From assembly GCF_001436505.1 (NCBI RefSeq), contig NZ_AYYI01000040.1, positions 1 to 38,418 on the forward strand: a DNA stretch of 38,418 nucleotides. The letters are read 5' to 3'. The notes under the pieces were generated by a model. It searched no databases, was not told where the DNA came from, and worked only from the letters and a program-made list of their open reading frames with translations. The DNA comes from Loigolactobacillus rennini DSM 20253 (lineage in GTDB: Bacteria; Bacillota; Bacilli; Lactobacillales; Lactobacillaceae). The translations under genes were made by a program, and so were the position numbers. Positions 14,699 through 23,047 of the stretch are shown one piece after another (within the stretch, counting starts at the first letter, position 1; each line of letters starts with the position of its first letter).

Positions 14699-17371
14699 TT
14701 AAACCTTGTGCAACCGGCGCTGAATTAATTTTACCACTTCAACAATTAAAATGATGGCAAAGGAAGCGCCTAAAACAGTTGCCCACTGGTGCCAATCAAG
14801 CGGCGTCACATGGAACAATTGGTTAAAACCGGGGATCAAAATGGTTGCGGCCATTAAAATCGTCGACGCTAAAATTGCCCAGTTAAAAGCATGGTTTGCA
14901 AAAATTCCCCGGTGAAAAATACTACCGTGCAGTGCTTTCACGTTAAAAGCGTGGAAAAGCTGAATCAAGCCTAAAGTCGCGAAAGCCATCGTTAAAGCAT
15001 CAGCATGAGCCAATTGCGCATTAGCGTGCACTGGATAATTGATGCCGACCCAATAGACAAATAGCGTAATTAAACCTTCTAACAATCCTTGGTAGATAAT
15101 CGTTTGGCCTAAACCACCAGAAAGGAAGTTAGATTGCCGCCCCCTTGGTTTACGTTGCATAATGTCACGTTCCATGGGCTCGACCCCTAAAGCAATTGCC
15201 GGGAACGTGTCCGTCACTAAATTGATCCATAAGATTTGTACCGGTGCCAAAATTTGCCAACCTAAAATGGTCATCATAAATAACGTTAACACTTCACCTA
15301 AGTTAGCAGATAACAAATATTGAATGGCTTTTTGAATGTTCGCAAAGACTTTGCGACCTTCTTCAACAGCCACCACGATCGTGGAGAAATTATCGTCAGC
15401 TAACACCATATCTGCAGCATTTTTGGAAACTTCAGTTCCAGTAATGCCCATGCCGACGCCGATATCAGCTGCTTTCAATGCTGGTGCATCATTGACACCA
15501 TCCCCAGTCATCGCGACGACTTTGCCGCGTTTTTGCCAAGCATTAACGATTCGGACTTTATGTTCCGGCGCAACCCGCGCATAAACTGAAAAATCGCCAA
15601 CTTGCCGAGAAAATTCTTGGTCGCTCATCTCATCTAATTCATTACCGCTGATAATGGCTTGTTCATCTTGTTCTCCGATAATACCCAGCCGTTTAGCAAT
15701 TGCTTCGGCAGTATCCCGGTGATCACCTGTAATCATCAGTGGCCGGATGCCGGCTTGCTTTGCTTCCGCTACCGCATCAGCAACTTCCGGCCGTTCAGGG
15801 TCAATCATCCCAACTAACCCACTAAACGTTAAATCTTGCTCAACCGTAGCAGAATCAATTTTATCTGGCAGTTGTGGCACTACTTTGAAGGCTAAGCCCA
15901 ACACGCGTAATGCTTGGCGCGCCAACTTGGTGTTAGTTGCTAAAATTAATTGTCGTTCCTGCTGATTCATTGCTTTAGCCGCGTGGTCCAATTCATAATG
16001 TGTCGTCCGTTTTAATAATTGGTCTGGCGCCCCTTTAGTGGCAATTAAATAATTTCCTGTCGGCAACTGGTGTATCGTGGTCATTAATTTTCGTTCTGAA
16101 TCAAATGGCACTTCTGCCACGCGTGGCCACTGTTTTAACAAACCAGCGACATCTAATTTGTGAGTCAAACCAAATTGCACTAAAGCCGTTTCGGTAGGAT
16201 CGCCGAGCAAGTTGTCATCCTGACTAATTTTAGTGTCATTGGCTAACGTCATCACTTGAAGTGGCCGATCATCTAACGTTAATTGACTATCTGCAGCAGC
16301 AGTTAATTGATTGTTGACAAATAACCGCTCAACCGTCATTTTATTTTGCGTCAACGTACCAGTTTTATCAGACGCAATAATATCGGTACTACCTAAGGTT
16401 TCCACCGCCGGTAATTTCCGCACAATGGCATGCCGCTTTGCCATGCGCTTAGTGCCTAATGCTAATGTAACCGTCACAATTGCCGGTAAGCCTTCTGGAA
16501 TCGCTGCTACTGCTAATGAAATTGCCGTTAGCAGCATATTCAGTAATGTTTCCCGATGATTGAGCATTCCTAAGACAAAAATCACAACCGACAAGAATAA
16601 AATCAACCAAGTTAGCGTTTTACCTAAATGGTTTAAATTCTCCTGCAACGGCGTTTTAGTTTCATCTGCTTGGTTTAACATGCCGGCGATTCGGCCAACT
16701 TCAGTTTGCATCCCGGTTGCAATCACAATGCCACTGCCGCGGCCGTTTGTGATATTACTGTTCATAAAAGCCATGTTAGTTTGATCGCCTAAACTGACTT
16801 TTTCTTTTTCTGGTGCGCTTAAAGCGGACGTTTGTTTTTCCACCGGTACCGATTCACCGGTTAAAGCAGATTCTTCCACCCGTAACGTTTGGGCACTCAA
16901 CAATCTTAAATCTGCCGGTACGACGTCACCAGCTTCTAACAAAACAACATCGCCGGGCACAATATCCTCACTTTTGACCGTCACCACTTCGCCATCACGG
17001 CGGACATGAGCCATCGGTGCAGACATTTCCTTTAACGCATCGATGGCTGCTTCTGCTTGAATTTCTTGAAACACACCAAATACCGCATTGAGCACAACCA
17101 CTAACAAAATAATAACCGCGTCCGCTACTTCGCCGCTAAATGCCGCAACAATGGCAGCGACCAACAACACAATAATCATAAAATCTTTAAATTGATCAAT
17201 AAACCGTTCTAAGATCGTTTTTCGCCGCTTAGCCACCAACGTGTTGGCGCCATCAGTTTTTAACCGCTTAGCGGCTTCCACTTGCGTCAATCCGGTCGTT
17301 GTGGTGTGCAGCTGTGCTTGTGTTTGCTCTGCAGTCTGCTTGTAGAATTGTTTGGCTTGTTTTTCCGTCAA
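14699..17371 (-). CDS. P2-type cation ATPase, probable Mn2+ exporter (YoaB/MgaP-like)
   Basis: An 890-residue P-type ATPase of the Ca2+/Mn2+ (P2A-like) group. Visible motifs in order: N-terminal cation ATPase domain; actuator LTGESVPVEKQ (~165); M4 AAIPEGLPAIV (~290); phosphorylation site DKTGTLTQNKM (~335); nucleotide-binding KGAPDQLLKR; hinge TGDGVNDAPALKAADIGVGMG (~595); and six C-terminal membrane helices. The start is TTG at 17371 with GGGGG 7 nt upstream; a longer frame reaches back into the leader terminator and is rejected. The yybP-ykoY riboswitch ahead of it supports Mn2+ export, as for Lactococcus lactis YoaB, over Ca2+; the ion is inferred from regulation. Confidence 0.88.
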   Translation of the reverse strand: MTEKQAKQFYKQTAEQTQAQLHTTTTGLTQVEAAKRLKTDGANTLVAKRRKTILERFIDQFKDFMIIVLLVAAIVAAFSGEVADAVIILLVVVLNAVFGVFQEIQAEAAIDALKEMSAPMAHVRRDGEVVTVKSEDIVPGDVVLLEAGDVVPADLRLLSAQTLRVEESALTGESVPVEKQTSALSAPEKEKVSLGDQTNMAFMNSNITNGRGSGIVIATGMQTEVGRIAGMLNQADETKTPLQENLNHLGKTLTWLILFLSVVIFVLGMLNHRETLLNMLLTAISLAVAAIPEGLPAIVTVTLALGTKRMAKRHAIVRKLPAVETLGSTDIIASDKTGTLTQNKMTVERLFVNNQLTAAADSQLTLDDRPLQVMTLANDTKISQDDNLLGDPTETALVQFGLTHKLDVAGLLKQWPRVAEVPFDSERKLMTTIHQLPTGNYLIATKGAPDQLLKRTTHYELDHAAKAMNQQERQLILATNTKLARQALRVLGLAFKVVPQLPDKIDSATVEQDLTFSGLVGMIDPERPEVADAVAEAKQAGIRPLMITGDHRDTAEAIAKRLGIIGEQDEQAIISGNELDEMSDQEFSRQVGDFSVYARVAPEHKVRIVNAWQKRGKVVAMTGDGVNDAPALKAADIGVGMGITGTEVSKNAADMVLADDNFSTIVVAVEEGRKVFANIQKAIQYLLSANLGEVLTLFMMTILGWQILAPVQILWINLVTDTFPAIALGVEPMERDIMQRKPRGRQSNFLSGGLGQTIIYQGLLEGLITLFVYWVGINYPVHANAQLAHADALTMAFATLGLIQLFHAFNVKALHGSIFHRGIFANHAFNWAILASTILMAATILIPGFNQLFHVTPLDWHQWATVLGASFAIILIVEVVKLIQRRLHKV

Positions 17372-17404
17372 AATAATTCCCCCTTCTGATTGATTGCCGC
17401 ATAC

Positions 17405-17451
17405 AAAAAGTGAGCCCCATGTATGCAGAACACACATAAGTCTCACTTTTT
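17405..17451 (-). terminator. Expression-platform terminator of the Mn2+ riboswitch
   Basis: Minus-strand AAAAAGTGAG (17451-17442) pairs with CTCACTTTTT (17414-17405), giving a hairpin ending in a T-run 34 bp before the ATPase start codon. An overlapping alternative, GCATACA with TGTATGC, would compete with its 3' half. This is the expected off-state of a transcriptional riboswitch. Confidence 0.75.
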
Positions 17452-17532
17452 AAGGTAACACCAGAAAGGTCAATCGACCTACTTGTTGACGACGTTACCA
17501 CGACAACTTTGCCGCAAGTTACTCCCTTATGA
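17451..17532 (-). promoter_or_regulatory. yybP-ykoY family (Mn2+) riboswitch
   Basis: The minus strand reads AAGGGAGTAAC, then GTCGTGGTAACGTCGTCA, and ends GACCTTTCTGGTGTTACCTT. The 5' GGGAGTA loop and the 3' GACCTTTC loop with closing pairing AAGG/CCTT are the conserved features of the yybP-ykoY aptamer, which binds Mn2+ in known examples. It stands between a promoter and a terminator, upstream of a P2-type ATPase, the same arrangement as L. lactis yoaB. Mn2+ binding would prevent the terminator and switch on the exporter. Identification is by eye. Confidence 0.82.
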
Positions 17533-17541
17533 TTTAAGCTC

Positions 17542-17571
17542 AGTATAACCGATTTGTGTCCTACTTGACAA
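17542..17571 (-). promoter_or_regulatory. Promoter of the riboswitch-ATPase operon
   Basis: TTGTCA (17571-17566) and TATACT (17547-17542) with an 18-bp spacer lie directly after the nadE stop. The predicted transcript starts just before the riboswitch. Confidence 0.8.
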
Positions 17572-17581
17572 GAAAAGGCAG

Positions 17582-18409
17582 TTATTTCCAAAAATTGTCA
17601 AAGAGCGTGATCGGTAAATGCCGTTTATGCGCCGTTTTACGATACCAATTTTCTATTTTCTCTGCCGCTGGCGTCGCAATCGCTTTACCTTCTAGATAAT
17701 CATCAATATCTTGATAACTGACCCCCAGCGCAACTTCATCTGGCTGAGCCGGGTGATCTTCTTCCAAATCAGCGGTGGGCACTTTTTGATAAAGTTTCGC
17801 TGGCGCACCCAATGTCTGTAAAAGCTGCTGACCTTGCCGTTTATCCAACCGGTAAAGGGGAACTAAATCAGAAGCACCATCACCATACTTAGTATAAAAG
17901 CCAGTCACTGACTCAGCCGCGTGATCAGTCCCCAGCACTGCGCCAGCCCGCGCTCCTGCAATCGCATATTGGACCAGCATCCGTTGACGGGCTTTGATGT
18001 TGCCTTTGTTAAAATCGCTAATTGCTAATTGATTGGGAGTTAACGCCGCTACTGTGGCATCCACTGCCGGCTTGATGTTAACGCGCATGGTTTCATCAGG
18101 TTGAATAAAATCAAGCGCTGCTAAGGCATCACTTTCATCTGCTTGCTCGCCATAAGGCAGCCGCACTGCTATAAATTGATAACTGTCATCGTGAGTCGCT
18201 GTCCGCATTTCTGAAATGGCCAGTTGCCCTAAACGCCCAGCTAAAGTTGAATCCTGACCACCTGAAATGCCTAACACCAACGTTTTAATGAAGGGAAACT
18301 TTTTTAAATAGGCTTTCAAAAAATCGACACTTTTACGAATTTCCTTTTGCGGATCAATTTGTGGCTGTGTTTTCATTGCCGCAATGATTTCTTTTTGTAA
18401 TGGTCGCAT
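17582..18409 (-). CDS. nadE: Ammonia-dependent NAD+ synthetase
   Basis: A 275-residue NH3-dependent NAD synthetase that converts nicotinic acid adenine dinucleotide to NAD+ with ATP and ammonia. It has the PP-loop [15 protein letters not shown] (~45-60), [14 protein letters not shown], and [27 protein letters not shown] (~165-190), all typical of the E. coli/B. subtilis type. There is no glutaminase domain, in line with its length. The ATG start has GGAGG upstream. It lies 313 bp after pncB, but has its own promoter. Confidence 0.96.
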   Translation of the reverse strand: MRPLQKEIIAAMKTQPQIDPQKEIRKSVDFLKAYLKKFPFIKTLVLGISGGQDSTLAGRLGQLAISEMRTATHDDSYQFIAVRLPYGEQADESDALAALDFIQPDETMRVNIKPAVDATVAALTPNQLAISDFNKGNIKARQRMLVQYAIAGARAGAVLGTDHAAESVTGFYTKYGDGASDLVPLYRLDKRQGQQLLQTLGAPAKLYQKVPTADLEEDHPAQPDEVALGVSYQDIDDYLEGKAIATPAAEKIENWYRKTAHKRHLPITLFDNFWK

Positions 18410-18451
18410 TCTGTTCCTCCTATCCTAATCCTACTTTTTACCAATTGCCTT

Positions 18452-18460
18452 ATTATACCA
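18452..18460 (-). promoter_or_regulatory. Extended -10 promoter of nadE
   Basis: TGGTATAAT (18460-18452) is an extended -10 (TG-N-TATAAT) located about 45 bp upstream of the nadE ATG. The -35 region is weak, as is common with extended -10 promoters. Confidence 0.6.
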
Positions 18461-18486
18461 TGTGCGCATTTTAAGACACATTTTGA

Positions 18487-18540
18487 TGCAAAAAAGAAAC
18501 TAGGCCGTGGCAAAATAACTACTTTTACGACGGCCCCTTT
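18487..18540 (-). terminator. Terminator-like hairpin in the pncB-nadE gap
   Basis: Minus-strand GGCCGT and ACGGCC (18535-18530 with 18508-18503) close a hairpin with an A/T-rich interior and are followed by a TTTTTT run. It resembles the hairpin at 13907-13949 in sequence. Along with the stronger terminator at 18655-18692 it occupies much of the 313-bp gap; the rest shows only a doubtful 33-codon ORF (18525-18626). Confidence 0.55.
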
Positions 18541-18654
18541 AAATCCTTGTCAGAGATAAACATGATGGCACACTTGATTGTTTCTACTTTTAGGCAGTTA
18601 ACTAGTGCTACCTGTATAAACGTCATTACACCAACAGCTCCTTCCAATTAACGA

Positions 18655-18692
18655 CAAAAAAACACAATTTGCAACGCAAATCATGTCTTTTT
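18655..18692 (-). terminator. Terminator of pncB
   Basis: ACATGATTTGC and GCAAATTGTGT (minus strand) pair over 11 bp including two G-T pairs, with loop GTT and a T-run of at least six. It lies about 30 bp after the pncB stop. Confidence 0.8.
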
Positions 18693-18722
18693 TAAGCTAG
18701 TCTTCAGAAACTATCCACTTGT

Positions 18723-20198
18723 TTAATCACGCTGTTCTTTATCTGCCACTAGTTTTCTCATTTTATGAATCAATTTGATTTTGTGGTCATAGAGTTTTTG
18801 CGATAAATCTACTGGGTAATCTTGTGGGTTCAAATCTCGTTTATACTCATCCCACAAGGACTCCAACATTGCAGCTGAATAATGGTGGATTGCCGTTAAT
18901 TCAGGCTGGGCATACACTAATTGACCTTTACGGAAAATTGTCCGCAATAACGGTCGCGCATTAAAATTCGTGACCGTTTTATTGATGTAAGTGTAATTTG
19001 GATGGAACATATACAGTGATTCTTGGCCCAAAGGATTTTCATCAGAAAAAGTAATGTAGTCCCCTTCTGATTTACCATCCGCTTTTTTCGTAATCCGCCA
19101 AACTTGCTTTTTACCTGGTGTCGTCACTTTAGCCGCATTATTGGACAATTTAATGGTGTCTTGCATCTGTCCCTGCTCGTCTTCAATGGCAACCAATTTG
19201 TAAACAGCGCCTAATGCAGGTTGATCATAAGCCGTAATCAAGTGGGTCCCTACACCCCAAACATCAATTTTAGCGTGCTGCATCCGCAAGTTTTGAATTG
19301 TTTTTTCATCAAGGTTATTCGAGGCGTAGATTTTAGCTTCTGGGTAGCCCGCTTCATCTAGCTGCTGCCGTACGCGCTTAGAAATATAAGCCATATCGCC
19401 AGAGTCAATCCGTACGCCGAGAAAGTTAATCTGATCTCCCATTTCGTTCGCGACGCGAATCGCATTAGGCACACCACTTTTTAAAGTATCATAAGTGTCC
19501 ACCAAAAAAACACAATCTTTATGGGTTTGGGCATAGGCTTTAAATCCGAGGTAATCACTGCGGTAAGCCTGTACCAAAGAATGCGCGTGCGTACCACTTA
19601 CCGGGATACCAAAAATTTTACCAGCCCGTACATTACTAGTGGCATCAAAGCCACCAATGTAAGCAGCCCGTGTTCCCCAGATTGCCGCATCCATTTCTTG
19701 GGCCCGTCGCGTACCAAATTCCATGACATTCCCGGCTGGCCCGACAACTGACCGGATCCGAGCTGCCTTTGTCGCAATTAAAGTTTGATAATTTACAATA
19801 TTTAATAGAGCTGTTTCCACTAACTGACAGTCCGCTAATGGTCCTTCTACTTGTAAGATAGGTTCTTTATTAAAAACTAAATCGCCTTCAACTGCTGAAC
19901 GAATGGTACCTTTAAATTTAAAATTCTTTAAATACGTCAAAAATTCTTCAGGATAATTTTCTGCTTCGCGTAAATATTCAATGTCAGAATCCGAAAACGA
20001 TAATTGCTTAATGTAACGGATAACGCGTTCCAGTCCGGCAAAAATCGCATAACCATTGCCAAATGGCATCTTGCGGAAATAGCATTCAAAAACTGCTCGC
20101 CGATTATGGATGCCCTTTTGCCAATAAGTTAGCATCATGTTAATTTCGTACAAATCAGTATGCAGCGTATAGCTGTCATCTGGGTATAGACTCGTCAT
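18723..20198 (-). CDS. pncB: Nicotinate phosphoribosyltransferase
   Basis: A 491-residue enzyme that joins nicotinate to PRPP to give nicotinate mononucleotide, the first step of NAD salvage; NadE downstream performs the last step. It has DLYEINMMLTYW near the N-terminus, EFGTRRAQEMDAAIWGTRAA (~165-185), the active-site histidine region SGTHAHSLVQAY (~208-219), DTYDTLKSGVPNAI and RIDSGDMAYIS. The start is ATG at 20198 with GGAG upstream; the GTG five codons earlier overlaps that site. Lactobacilli often depend on niacin, and this gene pair suits that need. Confidence 0.95.
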   Translation of the reverse strand: MTSLYPDDSYTLHTDLYEINMMLTYWQKGIHNRRAVFECYFRKMPFGNGYAIFAGLERVIRYIKQLSFSDSDIEYLREAENYPEEFLTYLKNFKFKGTIRSAVEGDLVFNKEPILQVEGPLADCQLVETALLNIVNYQTLIATKAARIRSVVGPAGNVMEFGTRRAQEMDAAIWGTRAAYIGGFDATSNVRAGKIFGIPVSGTHAHSLVQAYRSDYLGFKAYAQTHKDCVFLVDTYDTLKSGVPNAIRVANEMGDQINFLGVRIDSGDMAYISKRVRQQLDEAGYPEAKIYASNNLDEKTIQNLRMQHAKIDVWGVGTHLITAYDQPALGAVYKLVAIEDEQGQMQDTIKLSNNAAKVTTPGKKQVWRITKKADGKSEGDYITFSDENPLGQESLYMFHPNYTYINKTVTNFNARPLLRTIFRKGQLVYAQPELTAIHHYSAAMLESLWDEYKRDLNPQDYPVDLSQKLYDHKIKLIHKMRKLVADKEQRD

Positions 20199-20261
20199 GA
20201 TCTCCGTCTCCACTTTTCATTATTTTACAGTTATTTTAGCATTTTTCGTGCCGTGATGCGA

Positions 20262-20972
20262 CTATTTTAACCGCCGATAAGCACGCCACATTCGCCAGCG
20301 TCCCTGCAGTTGTGCCTTTAAGGAACGACGTTTCATTCCGGTAACGTTATCGCCATGACGAACATACGCCATTAGCGGTTGTCGCAACACCACAATTTTA
20401 GCGTGGTACCGTTTTGCCACTAAAAATAGCCACTGATCATGCATCTCAATTTTAGATGGAAAAGGCAACGCTTGCCGCAATAAATGTTGACTGATTGCCA
20501 TCATGGCACCAGTATAACCATTTTTTACCAGATTAGATGCAACGGTCTGAGGCAGACGATTATGGTGATAGTGATTCCATGATGCCGCAATTTGTTGCCC
20601 GGCTTGGTCTAAAACCACGCCATCGTGGACCAACAAATCAGCTTGTTGCTGTTCAAATGCTTGGTACATTTGTTCAACTTTATCAGCAAACCAAATATCA
20701 TCCTGATCTGCTAAAAATACCAATTCACCTTGTGCTTGTTGCAACGCTTTAGCAAAACTTTTAATTGGCCCTAAATTTTTAGCGTTAACGGCTAAGCGCA
20801 CCGGCACTTGGCTACCAGCTGCTAAATGCCGCAATAGCGTAACCGTTTGGTCTGTGGAATGATCATCGACAATCAGCACTTCATCATTTGGCGTCAATTG
20901 ATTCAAAATCGACGTTAACTGTTTAGCAACTGTCTGGGCACCATTATAAGTCGCCATACAAACTGAAAGCAT
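20262..20972 (-). CDS. GT2 family glycosyltransferase
   Basis: A 236-residue cytoplasmic-face GT-A fold transferase, the last gene of the polysaccharide cluster. LSVCMATYNGAQTVAKQLTS starts the nucleotide-sugar domain, EVLIVDDHSTDQT follows, and the metal-binding motif is ADQDDIW. The related text YTGAMMAIS and EMHDQWL marks the acceptor side. Such proteins in cell-wall polysaccharide loci often transfer rhamnose. The start is ATG at 20972 with GGAGG 8 nt upstream; the longer frame overlaps the previous gene. The donor sugar is not determinable. Confidence 0.88.
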   Translation of the reverse strand: MLSVCMATYNGAQTVAKQLTSILNQLTPNDEVLIVDDHSTDQTVTLLRHLAAGSQVPVRLAVNAKNLGPIKSFAKALQQAQGELVFLADQDDIWFADKVEQMYQAFEQQQADLLVHDGVVLDQAGQQIAASWNHYHHNRLPQTVASNLVKNGYTGAMMAISQHLLRQALPFPSKIEMHDQWLFLVAKRYHAKIVVLRQPLMAYVRHGDNVTGMKRRSLKAQLQGRWRMWRAYRRLK

Positions 20973-20982
20973 AAAATCCCTC

Positions 20983-21762
20983 CTAGAAAAAATGCCAGCC
21001 CCATTTATTAAAGTAGCGCACCATCGAGCGGACAAAAACCATAAACCCACGTAAACTTTTATGCGAATCCCGCGCATAATAATGAATTACTGGCGCATCT
21101 GGCAAATAATAAATCTGGCCACCTGCTTGATTCAACCGCATGCAGAGATCATTATCTTCAAAGTACATAAAAAATTGCTGGTCAAAGCCGTGGATTTGGT
21201 GCAACATCTCCGTCCGTAAAAACATAAATGCACCGGACCCAAACTGAATTGGTTGCCGCTGTTCACCAAGGTCGCGACATTCAAACCGGGCTAGCCGTTT
21301 GGCAAAAAGGTGTTTTACCGCCTTAAATGGTAAAAAGCGCAAGAAGTAATCGAACACATCTAAATGCTGCCGGACCAAATGTTGCACTTGCCCATCTGGT
21401 GCCGTAATTTTAGGTGTGACCATGCTGACTTGTGGATTTGCCGCCAAGAATTGTGCCATGGTCACAAAACTAGCCGCTGGTAACAAAATATCTGGGTTGC
21501 AACAAATAAAATATGGCGTAGTGGTCTGGTTCAAATTAACGTTATGCCCGTGACCAAAACCTTGATTAACCTGTGCCGCCGTAATCACAATTTGGGGGCC
21601 AGCCAGTGCCTGCAGTCGGTTAACATAAGCCGGTGCTGAATGATTATCGAAAATTCGTAAAGTCACTGGATAAAAGGGCAAAATTGCTGTCTGAAATTGT
21701 TTAATCGTCTCAAAAATATGTTCACTATTATACGTGACGATACTGACGGTCACTGGTGCCAT
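20983..21762 (-). CDS. GT2 family glycosyltransferase, rhamnosyltransferase-like
   Basis: A 259-residue GT2 enzyme: VTVSIVTYNSEHIFETI at the start, NQGFGHGHNVNLN, the metal-site region CNPDILLP and the acceptor-side motif MYFEDNDLCMRL, a combination common in WbbL-type rhamnosyltransferases. The ATG at 21762 has GAGGTG 6 nt upstream and is preferred over an in-frame ATG 12 codons earlier. It lies 10 bp before the next transferase and 67 bp after glf. With rfbACBD in the same cluster a dTDP-rhamnose donor is plausible but not shown. Confidence 0.88.
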   Translation of the reverse strand: MAPVTVSIVTYNSEHIFETIKQFQTAILPFYPVTLRIFDNHSAPAYVNRLQALAGPQIVITAAQVNQGFGHGHNVNLNQTTTPYFICCNPDILLPAASFVTMAQFLAANPQVSMVTPKITAPDGQVQHLVRQHLDVFDYFLRFLPFKAVKHLFAKRLARFECRDLGEQRQPIQFGSGAFMFLRTEMLHQIHGFDQQFFMYFEDNDLCMRLNQAGGQIYYLPDAPVIHYYARDSHKSLRGFMVFVRSMVRYFNKWGWHFF

Positions 21763-21829
21763 TGCTTTCACCTCGCCAAGGTTAAAAAGGTGGGCCAAAA
21801 AGCCGGTTCGCCCTTTAGCCCACGTTTAC

Positions 21830-22957
21830 TTATTCTCCCGTTTTACCAAATTCACGTGCCACTAATTTTTCTGCTGCATCGATCACTTGGTCCATATTGT
21901 AATATTTATATTGCCCTAAGCGGCCGCCAAAAACAACTTTCGACTGTTGAGCCGCCAATTCACGGTAACGCTTGAACAAACTATTGTTACGCTTGTCATT
22001 AACCGGATAATAAGGCTCATCTCCGCGGTGCCAAGTTTGTGGGTATTCCCGGGTAATGATGGTTTTATTTTTATCACCTTTACCAAAATCAAAATGTTTA
22101 TGTTCAATGATCCGCGTGTAGGGCGTTTCTGCATCCGTATAGTTCACTACGGCGTTACCTTGGTAATTACCAACTGGTAATTCTTCTTCCTCAAAACGCA
22201 GTCCCCGATATTCCAATTCACCAAGTTGATAATCAAAGTACTGATCAATCATCCCAGTAAAGATAATCCGCGGATAATCTGCTAAGTAATGGTCTTTGTT
22301 AGCAAAGAAATCCGTGTTTAATTCGATGTCAATCAAGGGACTCTTCAGCAATTGTTCGACAATCTGGGTATAACCGCCAATCGGAATTCCTTGATAAGGA
22401 TCGTTGAAGTAATTGTTATCGTAAATGTAGCGCACCGGCAAACGGCGGATAATAAAGGCAGGTAGATCAGTCGCTTTACGACCCCATTGTTTTTCGGTAT
22501 AGCCTTTAATCAATTTTTGATAAACATCAGTCCCGATTAAAGAAATCGCCTGTTCTTCTAAATTTTGCGGCCGCTTATCCCCTAACACTTGCCGCTGTTG
22601 GTCAATTTTTGCTTTGGCTTGTTCCGGTGTGACAACACCCCACATTTTATTAAAAGTGTTCATGTTAAAGGGAAGATTATACAATTCACCTTTATAGTTA
22701 GCGATCGGCGAGTTAGTATAGCGATTAAATTCCGCAAATTGCTGCACAAATTGCCAAACTTTTTTATTGCTAGTATGAAAAATGTGTGCACCAAATTTGT
22801 GAACTTGGATACCATCTTTTTCTTCCGTATAAATGTGACCAGAAATTCGGTTGTCCTTTTCAATCACTTTAACCCGTTTGCCACGTTTTGCGGCTTCGTA
22901 CGCAAAAGTTGCGCCAAACAAGCCAGCTCCTACGACTAAATAATCATAATTTGCCAT
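21830..22957 (-). CDS. glf: UDP-galactopyranose mutase
   Basis: A 375-residue flavoenzyme that interconverts UDP-galactopyranose and UDP-galactofuranose. The N-terminal FAD site is DYLVVGAGLFGATFAYEAA, followed by GHIYTEEKDGIQVHKFGAHI. Further on are GYTEKQWGRKATDLP and RIIEHKHFDFG with conserved arginines, and the C-terminal VVFGGRLGQYKYYNMDQV segment is characteristic. Length is normal. Its presence means the polysaccharide made here probably contains galactofuranose. Confidence 0.96.
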   Translation of the reverse strand: MANYDYLVVGAGLFGATFAYEAAKRGKRVKVIEKDNRISGHIYTEEKDGIQVHKFGAHIFHTSNKKVWQFVQQFAEFNRYTNSPIANYKGELYNLPFNMNTFNKMWGVVTPEQAKAKIDQQRQVLGDKRPQNLEEQAISLIGTDVYQKLIKGYTEKQWGRKATDLPAFIIRRLPVRYIYDNNYFNDPYQGIPIGGYTQIVEQLLKSPLIDIELNTDFFANKDHYLADYPRIIFTGMIDQYFDYQLGELEYRGLRFEEEELPVGNYQGNAVVNYTDAETPYTRIIEHKHFDFGKGDKNKTIITREYPQTWHRGDEPYYPVNDKRNNSLFKRYRELAAQQSKVVFGGRLGQYKYYNMDQVIDAAEKLVAREFGKTGE

Positions 22958-23047
22958 TTTATTGATTCCTTTCTACATGAAACTTACTCGACGGATTAGC
23001 GCTGCCGGGCAGTTAGTCTTTTTCATTCTAGCATAAGCTGATTAACT

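Noticed and set aside
17372-17446. Longer N-terminus for the P-type ATPase
   Set aside because: The extra residues are translated from the riboswitch terminator, and the good ribosome binding site precedes the TTG at 17371.
17268-17591. 107-residue minus-strand ORF starting before the riboswitch
   Set aside because: It runs through the predicted promoter, the yybP-ykoY aptamer and the start of the ATPase gene in another frame, and has no protein-like features.
22589-22939. 116-residue plus-strand ORF opposite glf
   Set aside because: Antisense to the conserved FAD-binding half of glf; no supporting site.
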